From positions 1,732,001-1,796,000 of the forward strand of contig NZ_CP080327.1 of the NCBI RefSeq assembly GCF_019443285.1: a stretch of DNA of 64,000 nt, written 5' to 3'. How positions within the stretch are numbered: position 1 is the stretch's first letter; each line of letters begins with the position of its first letter. The translations under genes and the position numbers were made by a program. Of this stretch, positions 34,116 to 42,343 are shown one piece after another. The stretch comes from Aquisediminimonas profunda. GTDB taxonomy: Bacteria > Pseudomonadota > Alphaproteobacteria > Sphingomonadales > Sphingomonadaceae. The notes below the pieces were generated by a model that worked only from the letters and a program-made list of their open reading frames with translations, was not told the origin of the DNA and searched no databases.

Positions 34116-35429
34116 ATGCCTGACGTTCTGAACAAGCCAGATTTCGCGACGCTAGTGCGGGCCTTTGGACGGATTGGCCTGATCAACTTTGGCGGTCCGG
34201 CAGGGCAGATTGCGTTGATGCACAAGGACCTGGTCGATGATCGCAGGTGGATTGCCGAGTCTGACTTTCTCCATGCCCTGAACTTTTGCCATCTTCTACC
34301 CGGGCCAGAAGCGCAGCAACTTGCGACTTATGTTGGTTGGCGTCTGCACGGGGTGAGGGGAGGGCTTGCGGCCGGACTTCTGTTTGTCGCGCCAGGCGCG
34401 CTGGTCATGCTCGCTCTTTCCGCGCTTTATGCCTTTGCCGCGCATCTGGGTTGGTTTGCGGCACTCTTCCTTGGGATCAAGGCCGCGGTGCTTGCCATTG
34501 TCGTGCAGGCATTGCTTCGCATCGCGGGACGAACGCTGGACACGCCCTTCAAGAAGGCACTGGCTGTCGCTGCCTTTTTTGCTCTTTTCCTGTTCAACCT
34601 GCCTTTTCCTCTCATCGTGCTGGGCTCGGGTCTTCTCGGTTTGATGGTTTCTGCGTGGCGTCCACAATGGCTGGTGAAGGCGTACCGGGTCGAGACGGAG
34701 AATGTTGGCGATCGGCCGAATTGGCGGTCGACAGCTCTCACGGTCTCAGTCTGGCTGCTGATCTGGTTTGCACCGCTGGCCCTGATTGGCCTGGCCCTGG
34801 GCCCGGATCACATCCTTTGGAAGATTGGCGTGTTCTTCTCGCAACTGGCAGTCGTGACCTTCGGAGGCGCGTATGCCGTGCTGGCTTATATGGCGCAGGA
34901 GGCAGTCCAATCCTTTGGATGGCTCCAGCCGGGGGAGATGGCCGACGGGCTTGGTCTGGCGGAAACGACGCCAGGGCCGTTGATCATGGTCACACAGTTT
35001 GTCGGATTTCTTGCTGCCTTCCGCGCGCCGGAGCCATTCACGCCGCTTTTGGCAGGTCTCGCAGGCGCAGCGCTGACCACCTGGGTGACCTTTGCGCCCT
35101 GCTTTCTCTGGATCTTTGCCTGCGCGCCGTGGATTGACCGCCTGCGTCACGCGACGCGTCTGAAAGGCGGGCTGGCAGCGATCACAGCCACAGTCGTGGG
35201 CGTGATCGGCAATCTCAGCGCCTGGTTTGCGTTGCATGTCCTCTTTCGCCGCGTTGACATGGTTGACGTCGGTTTTGCACGGTTTTCCGCACCCCTGTGG
35301 TCCAGTTTTGACGTGATTGCGGCAGGTCTTACTGCGCTGGCGTTCTTCCTGATGTTTGTTGCGCGATGGAATATTGTGCGGACACTCGGTTTGTGTGCCG
35401 GTGCTGGCTTGTTGGCGAGTTTGCTGTAA
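34116..35429 (+). CDS. chrA: Chromate transporter ChrA
   Basis: This 437-residue long-chain CHR protein has two homologous halves. The N-terminal half has LINFGGPAGQIALMHKDLVD and LPGPEAQQLATYVGWRLHG; the C-terminal half has VTFGGAYAVLAYMAQEAV and AETTPGPLIMVTQFVGFLA. About ten membrane helices are expected. ChrA exports chromate, driven by the proton gradient. Chromate enters cells through sulfate transporters, so its place opposite the sulfate import genes makes sense. The ATG at 34116 has AAGGCA upstream. Confidence 0.92.
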   Translation: MPDVLNKPDFATLVRAFGRIGLINFGGPAGQIALMHKDLVDDRRWIAESDFLHALNFCHLLPGPEAQQLATYVGWRLHGVRGGLAAGLLFVAPGALVMLALSALYAFAAHLGWFAALFLGIKAAVLAIVVQALLRIAGRTLDTPFKKALAVAAFFALFLFNLPFPLIVLGSGLLGLMVSAWRPQWLVKAYRVETENVGDRPNWRSTALTVSVWLLIWFAPLALIGLALGPDHILWKIGVFFSQLAVVTFGGAYAVLAYMAQEAVQSFGWLQPGEMADGLGLAETTPGPLIMVTQFVGFLAAFRAPEPFTPLLAGLAGAALTTWVTFAPCFLWIFACAPWIDRLRHATRLKGGLAAITATVVGVIGNLSAWFALHVLFRRVDMVDVGFARFSAPLWSSFDVIAAGLTALAFFLMFVARWNIVRTLGLCAGAGLLASLL

Positions 35430-35467
35430 AGCGGGGATAGAGTTCGCCGCACCGCACAACGCGCCGG

Positions 35468-35495
35468 TTGACTTGCGCGGCGCCGCTTTCTAAGG
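35468..35495 (+). promoter_or_regulatory. Possible promoter of the F0 ATP synthase operon
   Basis: TTGACT (35468-35473) and CTAAGG (35490-35495) are spaced by 16 bases in the 133-base gap before atpI. The -35 is close to consensus and the -10 is weak. The call rests on position and partial match only. Confidence 0.28.
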
Positions 35496-35562
35496 GGAGC
35501 GCGCCTTGGCGGGGTTGCCCGTTTTCATGGCGGTTTTCCCTTAAACAAGCGGACGAATCGAC

Positions 35563-35892
35563 ATGGCTGCGAACGACCCTGAACAAGCCTCCAACGGCGC
35601 ACAAGACCCACGGCTGGCATCGCTTGATGAACAGCTTCAAAAGGTCAGGCGTGCCGAGCAAGAGCGAACAGCACCATCGGCCAGTCCGGCGGCGCTGACA
35701 GGCAAGGGTGCGGGCCAGGGGCAGCGCGTTCTTTCCACGCTTCTGGGGGCGCCATTGGGGGCGGCGTTGATCGGTTGGGTGTTTGATCGCTTTGCCGGAA
35801 CGACGCCAGCCGGACTGTTGATCATGCTGTTCCTCGGGTTCGGCGCGGCCATCAGTCAGGTGATACGAATTTCAAAGGAGCGGGCCGAATAG
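35563..35892 (+). CDS. atpI: ATP synthase protein I (AtpI-like)
   Basis: This 109-residue protein has a charged N-terminus (LDEQLQKVRRAEQERTAP) and two membrane helices (LLGAPLGAALIGWVFDRF and AGLLIMLFLGFGAAISQVI). AtpI assists c-ring assembly and stability of the F1F0 ATP synthase. It is the first gene of the F0 cluster, 35 bases before atpB, as usual in alphaproteobacteria. Confidence 0.9.
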   Translation: MAANDPEQASNGAQDPRLASLDEQLQKVRRAEQERTAPSASPAALTGKGAGQGQRVLSTLLGAPLGAALIGWVFDRFAGTTPAGLLIMLFLGFGAAISQVIRISKERAE

Positions 35893-35927
35893 GCCTCCTC
35901 CGCTCAAAAGGAAGAACAGGGTAAGCC

Positions 35928-36713
35928 ATGAGCGCTGCGGCCGAAGTCAAGATCGACCCGATGCATCAGTTCCAGATCGAATCGCTTGGCGGTTCGGTTC
36001 TTGATGGCACGCCTTTTCATTTTACGAATTCCGCCTTGTGGATGCTGATTGTGCTCGGCTCGATCCTTCTCTTCATGTGGGGTGGGATGAAGCGCGATCT
36101 GGTTCCCGGGCGCTGGCAGGCGGCCGTCGAAAGTGTCACGGGTTTCATTTCCGGGATGGCGCTGACCAATATCGGTCCCGAAGGCCGCAAATATACGCCC
36201 TGGATCTTCACGGTTTTCATTTTCATCCTGTTTTCCAACCTGATGGGCATGATGCCTTTTGGCATCGTTGACGCAGCCCATCCCTTCACGGTGACGAGCC
36301 AGTTCACTGTCACGGGCGTGCTTGCGGTCATCAGCTTTTCGATCGTGTTGATCGTCGGGTTCTGGAAGCACGGCTTGCACTTCTTCTCGCTGTTTGTGCC
36401 GCATGGAACGCCGGGGCCTTTGCTGCCACTGATCGTGCCGATCGAACTGATATCGTTCATGGTCCGCCCGTTCAGCCTTGCGCTTCGTCTCTTCGTGGCG
36501 ATGATCGCGGGTCACATCCTTGTTCATGTGTTTGGCTATTTCATCGTCAACGGCATCAACTCGGGCACACCAATGGGCTATGGCATTTCGCTGATCAGCT
36601 TCATCTTCATAGCAGGCGTCAATGCGCTCGAACTGCTGGTCTGTGCGATCCAGGCCTATGTGTTTGCACTGCTGACCTCGCTTTACATCAATGACGCGGT
36701 GCACCTGCACTAG
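35928..36713 (+). CDS. atpB: ATP synthase F0 subunit a
   Basis: This 261-residue membrane subunit provides the proton half-channels. The essential arginine lies in RPFSLALRLFVAMIAGH. FNLMGMMPFG-like LFSNLMGMMPFGIVDAAHPF and the C-terminal IQAYVFALLTSLYINDAVH are typical. About five to six helices are expected. It lies between atpI and atpE in the same operon. Confidence 0.96.
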   Translation: MSAAAEVKIDPMHQFQIESLGGSVLDGTPFHFTNSALWMLIVLGSILLFMWGGMKRDLVPGRWQAAVESVTGFISGMALTNIGPEGRKYTPWIFTVFIFILFSNLMGMMPFGIVDAAHPFTVTSQFTVTGVLAVISFSIVLIVGFWKHGLHFFSLFVPHGTPGPLLPLIVPIELISFMVRPFSLALRLFVAMIAGHILVHVFGYFIVNGINSGTPMGYGISLISFIFIAGVNALELLVCAIQAYVFALLTSLYINDAVHLH

Positions 36714-36756
36714 GGTCTGAATTCAACCACCAACGGAATTTTCAAAGGAGTTAATT

Positions 36757-36984
36757 ATGGATCTCGAAGCTGCAAAAGTGATTGGTGCCGGCCTGGCTGC
36801 CATCGGTGTTGGCGTTGCCGCAACCGGTGTGGGCAATGTCTTCGGCTCGTTCCTTCAGGGTGCACTGCGCAATCCTGCGGCTGCAGACGGCCAGCAGGGG
36901 CGCCTGTTCATCGGCTTCGCGGCTGCTGAATTGCTTGGCCTGATCGCCTTCGCGGTCGCCATGATCATTCTTTACGCCGTTTAA
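36757..36984 (+). CDS. atpE: ATP synthase F0 subunit c
   Basis: This 75-residue proteolipid has two helices joined by the polar loop RNPAAADGQQGR. The proton-carrying acidic residue is Glu58 in FIGFAAAELLGLIAFAVA. It forms the rotating c-ring. CAAAGGAG lies upstream of the ATG. A palindromic repeat block separates it from the b' gene. Confidence 0.97.
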   Translation: MDLEAAKVIGAGLAAIGVGVAATGVGNVFGSFLQGALRNPAAADGQQGRLFIGFAAAELLGLIAFAVAMIILYAV

Positions 36985-36998
36985 GTCTTAGATACGCC

Positions 36999-37068
36999 GT
37001 TCCCGCGAAGGCGGGAACCTGTGCAGGATAGGGGCAAGTGTTCGGCTTGCCCCTGCCTTCGCAGGGGC
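36999..37068 (+). repeat. Three palindromes between atpE and atpF', two mutually exclusive
   Basis: GTTCCCGC (36999-37006) pairs with GCGGGAAC (37011-37018). GGGGCAAG (37031-37038) pairs with CTTGCCCC (37046-37053). GCCCCTGC (37049-37056) pairs with GCAGGGGC (37061-37068). The second and third share bases 37049-37053, so only one can form at a time. The third unit matches the repeats at 9656, 38468 and 40472. The block fills the 101-base gap of an otherwise tight operon. Confidence 0.85.
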
Positions 37069-37085
37069 GACCTGAAGGATCGACA

Positions 37086-37580
37086 ATGCCTCAGATCAAT
37101 CAGCTATTGCTTGTCTACCAGTCACAGTGGTTCTGGCTGCTGCTGGTGCTTGCTGTCATCTACATCGGTATCGGGAAGGGGATGCTCCCCAAGATCGAAA
37201 AGACTGTGGATGATCGCGATGCCAAGATTGCCGGTGATCTGGCTGCGGCCGAACAGGCCCGGGCGGCTGCTCTCGAGATAGAGGAACGGGCGAAGGCCGC
37301 GCAGGTCGAGGCACGGACTGCGGCCCAGGCCGTTGCGGCACAAGCCAAGGCTAAGGCGGCCAAGGACGCGGAAAATCGGCTTGCCAAAGCAGATGCCGAA
37401 ATCGCTGCCAAGGTTGCTGAGGCAGAGGCCAGTCTTGCCAAGGCGCGGGCAAAGGCGCTTGACGGGCTCGAAGCGGTCGCAGTCGATGCGGCACAGGATA
37501 TTGTTGCCAAGGTTTCAGGCGCGAAGGTCACACCTGCACAGGCAGCGAAAGCAGTGAAGGCGGTATTGGGCAATGCTTGA
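37086..37580 (+). CDS. ATP synthase F0 subunit b'
   Basis: This 164-residue b-type stator subunit has one membrane helix (FWLLLVLAVIYIGIGKGML) followed by a long alanine-rich coiled coil (from KIEKTVDDRDAKIAGDLAAAE to the end). Alphaproteobacteria use a b/b' heterodimer; the copy next to atpE with this shorter N-terminus is usually b'. GAAGGA lies six bases before the ATG at 37086; upstream in-frame starts run through the repeat block and are unlikely. It overlaps atpF by 8 bases. Confidence 0.92.
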   Translation: MPQINQLLLVYQSQWFWLLLVLAVIYIGIGKGMLPKIEKTVDDRDAKIAGDLAAAEQARAAALEIEERAKAAQVEARTAAQAVAAQAKAKAAKDAENRLAKADAEIAAKVAEAEASLAKARAKALDGLEAVAVDAAQDIVAKVSGAKVTPAQAAKAVKAVLGNA

Positions 37581-38118
37581 TCTAGCGATGTTTGCTGCGG
37601 AAGCAGCCGGTGCGGTGGCGGAACATGCCGAAGAGCCGACAGCCCTTTTCCTGACGCCCGGAGGCTGGGTCGCGGCATCGATGCTCTTCGTATTCGGCAT
37701 CATGCTTTATGCGAAGGTGCCCGCAATCATTGCGGCAGCACTCGACAAGCAGATCGCCGGGATCAAGGAGCAGATCGATGCGGCGGAGCGGCTGCGGATC
37801 GAAGCCGAAAGCCTCAAGGGCGAGTATGAAAAGAAGATCAAGAACGCGTCCAAGGAAGCGGCTGTTCTGAAAGCTGCTGCCGAGGAAGAGGCCAAACTGA
37901 TCGTCGCAAAGGCCAAGGAAGACGCAACCGCCCTGATCGCGCGTCGGACCAAGTCAGCCGAACAGAAAATCGAAGCGGCAGAACGTGCGGCCATCGCCGA
38001 TGTGCGTGCAAAAGCTGCTGAAATGGCAACAGCTGCGGCCACCCAATTGATTGCCGCCAATCATGATGCACAGGTCGACAAGGCTCTGGTCGATACGACA
38101 ATCGCTCGCCTCAATTAG
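37573..38118 (+). CDS. atpF: ATP synthase F0 subunit b
   Basis: This 181-residue protein has a short N-terminal segment, one membrane helix (VAASMLFVFGIMLYAKVPAII) and a coiled-coil stalk rich in Ala, Lys and Glu (SLKGEYEKKIKNASKEAAVL). With b' it forms the peripheral stalk that holds F1 against the membrane part. The ATG lies inside the b' gene (8-base overlap), so the two are coupled. Confidence 0.93.
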   Translation: MLDLAMFAAEAAGAVAEHAEEPTALFLTPGGWVAASMLFVFGIMLYAKVPAIIAAALDKQIAGIKEQIDAAERLRIEAESLKGEYEKKIKNASKEAAVLKAAAEEEAKLIVAKAKEDATALIARRTKSAEQKIEAAERAAIADVRAKAAEMATAAATQLIAANHDAQVDKALVDTTIARLN

Positions 38119-38146
38119 GCTCTGCCCGACAGGAAGGGATGTCTCG

Positions 38147-38458
38147 ATGAAGTATTTGATCGCCTCCGCCGCACTCTTTGCCAGCCTGTCAACTGCAGCA
38201 GGCGCACAGACTGTGACAGGCCCAGCGCCCGCAGCTGCAGCTGTGGCAGCATTCTCGATCGACTCCCCAATCGAGCAGCTCGTCGCCAACCCGGCGACAA
38301 AGGCTGTCCTTGAAGCGGACTTCCCGGGCGTCACGACACATCCGGCCTATGAGCAGTTCAAGGCCATGTCGCTGAAGCAGCTTGCGCCCTATTCGAACGG
38401 TATCATTACCGACGAGATGCTTGCCAAGGCCAGCGCGGACCTCGCAGCCGTCAAGTAA
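38147..38458 (+). CDS. Small exported protein of unknown function
   Basis: This 103-residue protein has a signal peptide (MKYLIASAALFASLSTAAGA-QT), an Ala/Pro-rich linker and a compact C-terminal region with PIEQLVANPATKAVLEADFP, THPAYEQFKAMSLKQL and GIITDEMLAKASADL. This ending resembles a small helical domain seen at the C-terminus of some exported sphingomonad proteins, but no function is known to me. AGGAAGG precedes the ATG at 38147. It lies 28 bases after atpF and may be cotranscribed. Confidence 0.8.
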   Translation: MKYLIASAALFASLSTAAGAQTVTGPAPAAAAVAAFSIDSPIEQLVANPATKAVLEADFPGVTTHPAYEQFKAMSLKQLAPYSNGIITDEMLAKASADLAAVK

Positions 38459-38467
38459 GGCTTTGCA

Positions 38468-38495
38468 CGTCGCCCCTGCCTGTGCAGGGGAGACG
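38468..38495. repeat. Palindromic repeat unit before uvrC
   Basis: CGTCGCCCCTGC (38468-38479) pairs with GCAGGGGAGACG (38484-38495) around CTGT with one mismatch. It is the same family as the units at 9656, 37049 and 40472. It lies in the 79-base gap between the exported protein gene and uvrC. Confidence 0.85.
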
Positions 38496-38537
38496 GAATC
38501 GCTTCATTTGGAGCGTGACCGAGTCTAGGCTGATCCA

Positions 38538-40460
38538 ATGTCCCAGCCCGACGCACCGGATCGTTTCAACGAGGAAAAGCAGACCTACACCATTCGCGGT
38601 GTGGATCAGCCGAATCTTGAAGCCGGGGTTGCTGCGATCCGCAATGTGCTGAAGACCCTGCCGCCCAAGCCGGGCGTCTACAGGATGCACGATGCGCGAG
38701 GCGATGTCCTTTATGTCGGCAAGGCCCGGGCGCTCCGCAACAGGGTGACGAATTACACTCAAGTAGAGCGGCTACCGAACCGAATCCGGCGGATGGTCGC
38801 GCAGACGCGCAGCATGACGATTGTCACGACCAACAGCGAAGCCGAAGCGCTGCTCCTCGAAGCGCAGCTCATCAAGCGCTACCGCCCAGCTTACAATGTG
38901 TTGCTCAGGGATGACAAAAGCTTTCCCTTCATCCTGCTGCGATCCGATCACGCGTTCCCGCGGATTCAGAAGCATCGGGGCGCCCGAAAGGCCAAGGGCA
39001 ATTATTACGGCCCGTTCGCCAGCGCCGGCTCGGTCAACACCACAATCAATGCGCTGCAGAAACTCTTCCTGCTCCGTTCATGCACGGACAGTTTCTTCAA
39101 CAACCGAGACCGGCCGTGCCTCCTTTACCAGATCAAGCGCTGTTCCGGGCCCTGCGTCGGGCGTATCGGCGTAGATGGCTATGGCGAACTTGTTGCCGAT
39201 GCAAAAGCATTCCTGGGCGGCAAATCGACTGAAGTGCAGGCAAAACTCGGCAGGGAAATGGAAGCGGCAGCAGAAGCGCTCGATTTCGAGCGCGCCGCAA
39301 TCCTGCGTGATCGGCTCAAAGCGCTAACCTTCATACAAGGAAGCCAGGCAATCAACGCCTCAGGCGTTGGCAATGCCGATATCTTTGCGCTGGCGACCAA
39401 GGCCGGGCAGGTCGGCATCCAGGCCTTCTTCATTCGCGGCGGCCAGAATTGGGGCCACCGCGCATTCTTCCCGACGCACACGCAGGACTTGTCGGAAGAG
39501 GAGGTCCTGACCAGCTTCCTCGCCCAATTCTATGAAGAAGTGCCACCGCCGAGGACCATTCTGCTCGATCGCGATTTGCCAGAGGCTGCGCTGCTGGCCG
39601 AAGCGCTGGTCGAGCGGGCAGGGGGCAAGGTGGAGATTGTTCGGCCACAGCGAGGGGATCGGGTCCGCCTTGTCCAGCAAGCAACGCGCAACGCGGTCGA
39701 GGCTTTGGATCGCCGGCTCGCCGAAAGCACAACACAAGGCAAATTGCTGCAGGACGTCGCAGACTTGTTCGAACTGTCCGAACCTCCGCAGCGGATCGAA
39801 ATATACGACAACAGCCATATACAGGGCACGAATGCATTGGGGGCGATGGTTGTTGCCGGGCCGGAGGGCTTCCTCAAAAGCCAGTATCGCAAGTTCAACA
39901 TCAAGCGCCCCGAGACCGCTCCCGGAGACGATTTCGCAATGATGCGCGAAGTGATGGAGCGTCGCTTCGGCCGCGCCCTGGAGGAAGACCCTGACCGCGA
40001 ACGCGGCCTCTGGCCCGACCTTGTCCTGATCGACGGCGGCAAGGGGCAGATGAGTGCTGTGAAGGGTGCGCTGGAAGAACTCGGTGTCGAAGATGTCCCG
40101 CTCATCGGTGTTTCCAAGGGGCCGGATCGAAATGCGGGACGCGAGACGTTCCATTTCCCGGATGGCCGGGAAATAAGCCTGCCGATCAATGCTCCGGTGC
40201 TCTTCTATCTCCAGCGCCTGCGGGATGAGGCCCATCGTTACGCCATTGGCGCACACCGGACCAAACGCAGCAAGGCCATCACCGCCAGCCCGCTGGACGA
40301 AGTGCCCGGCATCGGCCCGGCCCGAAAGAAAGCGCTGCTGATGCACTTTGGAACAGCGCGGGCTGTGCGCGATGCATCGCTGGAAGATCTGGCGCGGACG
40401 CCGGGTGTGTCAGAGACGGTGGCCCGGGTGGTGTATGATTTCTACCATGCGGGGGGATGA
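38538..40460 (+). CDS. uvrC: Excinuclease ABC subunit C
   Basis: This 640-residue subunit makes both incisions in nucleotide excision repair. An N-terminal GIY-YIG nuclease (KPGVYRMHDARGDVLYVGKA) is followed by an insert with the cysteines of RPCLLYQIKRCSGPCVGRI. The UVR motif is EALDFERAAILRDRL, the RNase H-like nuclease has IEIYDNSHIQGTNALGAMVV and LVLIDGGKGQMSA, and a C-terminal helix-hairpin-helix pair lies around LDEVPGIGPARKKALLMHFG. The ATG at 38538 begins a short variable N-terminus. Confidence 0.96.
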   Translation: MSQPDAPDRFNEEKQTYTIRGVDQPNLEAGVAAIRNVLKTLPPKPGVYRMHDARGDVLYVGKARALRNRVTNYTQVERLPNRIRRMVAQTRSMTIVTTNSEAEALLLEAQLIKRYRPAYNVLLRDDKSFPFILLRSDHAFPRIQKHRGARKAKGNYYGPFASAGSVNTTINALQKLFLLRSCTDSFFNNRDRPCLLYQIKRCSGPCVGRIGVDGYGELVADAKAFLGGKSTEVQAKLGREMEAAAEALDFERAAILRDRLKALTFIQGSQAINASGVGNADIFALATKAGQVGIQAFFIRGGQNWGHRAFFPTHTQDLSEEEVLTSFLAQFYEEVPPPRTILLDRDLPEAALLAEALVERAGGKVEIVRPQRGDRVRLVQQATRNAVEALDRRLAESTTQGKLLQDVADLFELSEPPQRIEIYDNSHIQGTNALGAMVVAGPEGFLKSQYRKFNIKRPETAPGDDFAMMREVMERRFGRALEEDPDRERGLWPDLVLIDGGKGQMSAVKGALEELGVEDVPLIGVSKGPDRNAGRETFHFPDGREISLPINAPVLFYLQRLRDEAHRYAIGAHRTKRSKAITASPLDEVPGIGPARKKALLMHFGTARAVRDASLEDLARTPGVSETVARVVYDFYHAGG

Positions 40461-40471
40461 GACGATATCGA

Positions 40472-40497
40472 CCGTCGCCCCTGCGCAGGGGCGACGG
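40472..40497. repeat. Perfect 26-base palindrome after uvrC, repeat unit and possible terminator
   Basis: CCGTCGCCCCTGC is followed directly by its exact reverse complement, and then by CTTTTCGG on the plus strand. It starts 11 bases after the uvrC stop. It belongs to the repeat family seen at 9656, 37049 and 38468. Position and the T run suggest it ends the uvrC transcript. The adjoining bases to about 40600 resemble further intergenic repeat sequence rather than a gene. Confidence 0.8.
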
Positions 40498-40632
40498 CTT
40501 TTCGGGACCAGGGCAAGATCCAGTCATCCTTTTCCCGAATCCTTCGATGCCCGCCAAACGCCGCACTCGCGGGTCGTTTAGGACGCCCAGCAATGATTTT
40601 GCCTTATTTCGCCACTCGGCTATCCCGTGCAC

Positions 40633-41235
40633 ATGCACATCTCGGCCTCTGCAATCATCTGTGCCGTTCGTCCGCATGGCGAAGCTGGAGCAGTCGTGCG
40701 GCTGATGACGGCGGATCATGGGCTATTGGCGGGCTATGTCCGTGGCGGGCGTTCGCGCACGATGCGGCCCGTCCTTCAACCCTCGAATATCGTCCGCGCC
40801 GAATTTCGTGCGCGCGTCGAAACGCAATTGCCGGGCCTGACCGTAGAACTTGAACGAAGCCGGGGGCCCTTGATGGCAGAGCCTCTTGCAGCGGCTGCAC
40901 TCGACTGGTCAACCGCGCTGACAGCCTCCGTAGTGCCTGAACTGCACCCGTATCCGACGATTTATTCGGCTCTGGATGGGCTTCTCATTGCGATCGAGGC
41001 CGCGCCAGCCGCGCGAGGCTGGGCGGGTGCCTTGGTCAGTTACGAAGCCCTGATCCTTTCTGCGCTGGGGTTCGGGCATGGCGATGGCGGACGGCCGGAC
41101 GACTGGACGGATGTGCTTGCGAGCCTCAACCAGTCCGGCGCCCGGCTTGACCGCTATCTGTTCGCCGACAGGCGTGCTGATGTACTTGCCGCGCGCGAAC
41201 GTCTGGTCGAGCGGTTGAAAAGGGCGGCGGCTTAG
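40633..41235 (+). CDS. recO: DNA repair protein RecO
   Basis: This 200-residue RecO works with RecF and RecR to load RecA on gapped DNA. The N-terminal OB fold has [20 protein letters not shown] and [20 protein letters not shown]. The helical C-terminal part is shorter than in E. coli (242 residues). No Shine-Dalgarno is evident. The start may be ATG at 40633 or GTG at 40627; both give nearly the same protein. Confidence 0.87.
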   Translation: MHISASAIICAVRPHGEAGAVVRLMTADHGLLAGYVRGGRSRTMRPVLQPSNIVRAEFRARVETQLPGLTVELERSRGPLMAEPLAAAALDWSTALTASVVPELHPYPTIYSALDGLLIAIEAAPAARGWAGALVSYEALILSALGFGHGDGGRPDDWTDVLASLNQSGARLDRYLFADRRADVLAARERLVERLKRAAA

Positions 41236-41272
41236 GCCAAAGCGCGGCTCGCTTTCCCGAACGGAGTCGATC

Positions 41273-42316
41273 ATGCGCGTTGCCCTGCTGCCCGGAGACG
41301 GGATTGGTCCAGAAGTGATTGCCGAAGCACGGCGGGTCCTTGATGCGCTCGGGCTCGACTTGACCTATGAAGAGGCTCTGGTTGGTGGGGCTGCCTACAA
41401 GGCGACCGGCCATCCTCTTCCATCGGACACGCTGGAGGTCGCCAAGCGTGCTGATGCGATCCTGTTCGGTGCCGTTGGCGATCCCGATTGTGACGCGCTG
41501 GAACGGCATTTGCGGCCCGAACAGGCGATTCTTGGCTTGCGCAAGGAACTCACGCTCTTTGCCAACCTGCGTCCGGCAAAACTGTTTCCTGAACTGGCAG
41601 ACGCATCGGCACTCCGTCCCGAGGTCGCTGGACAGATCGACATGGTCATTGTCCGTGAACTCAATGGCGACGTCTATTTTGGCGAGAAGGGCATGCGCAA
41701 GACGACCGATGGCAAGCGCGAAGGCTATGACGTCATGTCCTATGACGAGGACGAGGTGCGCCGGATTGCTCGGGTCGGCTTTGAAACAGCACGTGCGCGA
41801 AAAGGTCGTCTCTGCTCGGTCGACAAGGCCAATGTGCTGGAGACTTCGCAGCTCTGGCGCGATGTGGTGATCGAGACGGCGGCGGAGTATCCGGAAATCG
41901 CGCTCAGCCATATGTATGTGGACAATGCAGCCATGCAACTTGTTCGCAACCCAGGCCAGTTCGATGTGATCGTGACGGGCAATCTGTTCGGCGACATTCT
42001 CTCCGACCAGGCAAGCATGTGCGCGGGGTCGATCGGCATGTTGCCCAGCGCGTCGCTCGATGCGAACCAGAAAGGCCTTTATGAGCCGATCCACGGCTCC
42101 GCTCCTGACATTGCAGGGCAGGGCAAGGCAAACCCCTTGGCGACGATCCTGTCTGCTGCGATGCTGCTGCGCTACTCGCTTGCGCAGCCTCAAGCTGCTG
42201 ACCGGATCGAAGCGGCAGTGGCCCGAGCGCTTGCGGCAGGTGCCCGCTCGCCTGACCTTGGCGGCACCATGTCGACAAACCAGATGGGTGATGCCGTCCT
42301 TGCCGCATTGACCTGA
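41273..42316 (+). CDS. leuB: 3-isopropylmalate dehydrogenase
   Basis: This 347-residue enzyme (EC 1.1.1.85) performs the oxidative decarboxylation step of leucine synthesis with NAD. Typical sites: [35 protein letters not shown], the [14 protein letters not shown] loop, [16 protein letters not shown] and [20 protein letters not shown] with the metal-binding aspartates, then [18 protein letters not shown]. It is followed by metZ after 27 bases. Confidence 0.97.
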   Translation: MRVALLPGDGIGPEVIAEARRVLDALGLDLTYEEALVGGAAYKATGHPLPSDTLEVAKRADAILFGAVGDPDCDALERHLRPEQAILGLRKELTLFANLRPAKLFPELADASALRPEVAGQIDMVIVRELNGDVYFGEKGMRKTTDGKREGYDVMSYDEDEVRRIARVGFETARARKGRLCSVDKANVLETSQLWRDVVIETAAEYPEIALSHMYVDNAAMQLVRNPGQFDVIVTGNLFGDILSDQASMCAGSIGMLPSASLDANQKGLYEPIHGSAPDIAGQGKANPLATILSAAMLLRYSLAQPQAADRIEAAVARALAAGARSPDLGGTMSTNQMGDAVLAALT

Positions 42317-42343
42317 GCCGCGCTCCATCGGAAAAGCAGAGAC

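Noticed and set aside
40279-40719. 146-codon minus-strand frame between uvrC and recO
   Set aside because: It runs through the uvrC end, the palindrome and repeat-like sequence and has no conserved domain.
41126-42328. 400-codon open frame antisense to leuB
   Set aside because: leuB motifs on the plus strand are unambiguous; the antisense product resembles nothing.
42317-42343. SAM-II type riboswitch before metZ
   Set aside because: Alphaproteobacteria often have one before methionine genes, but only 27 bases separate leuB and metZ, too short for it.
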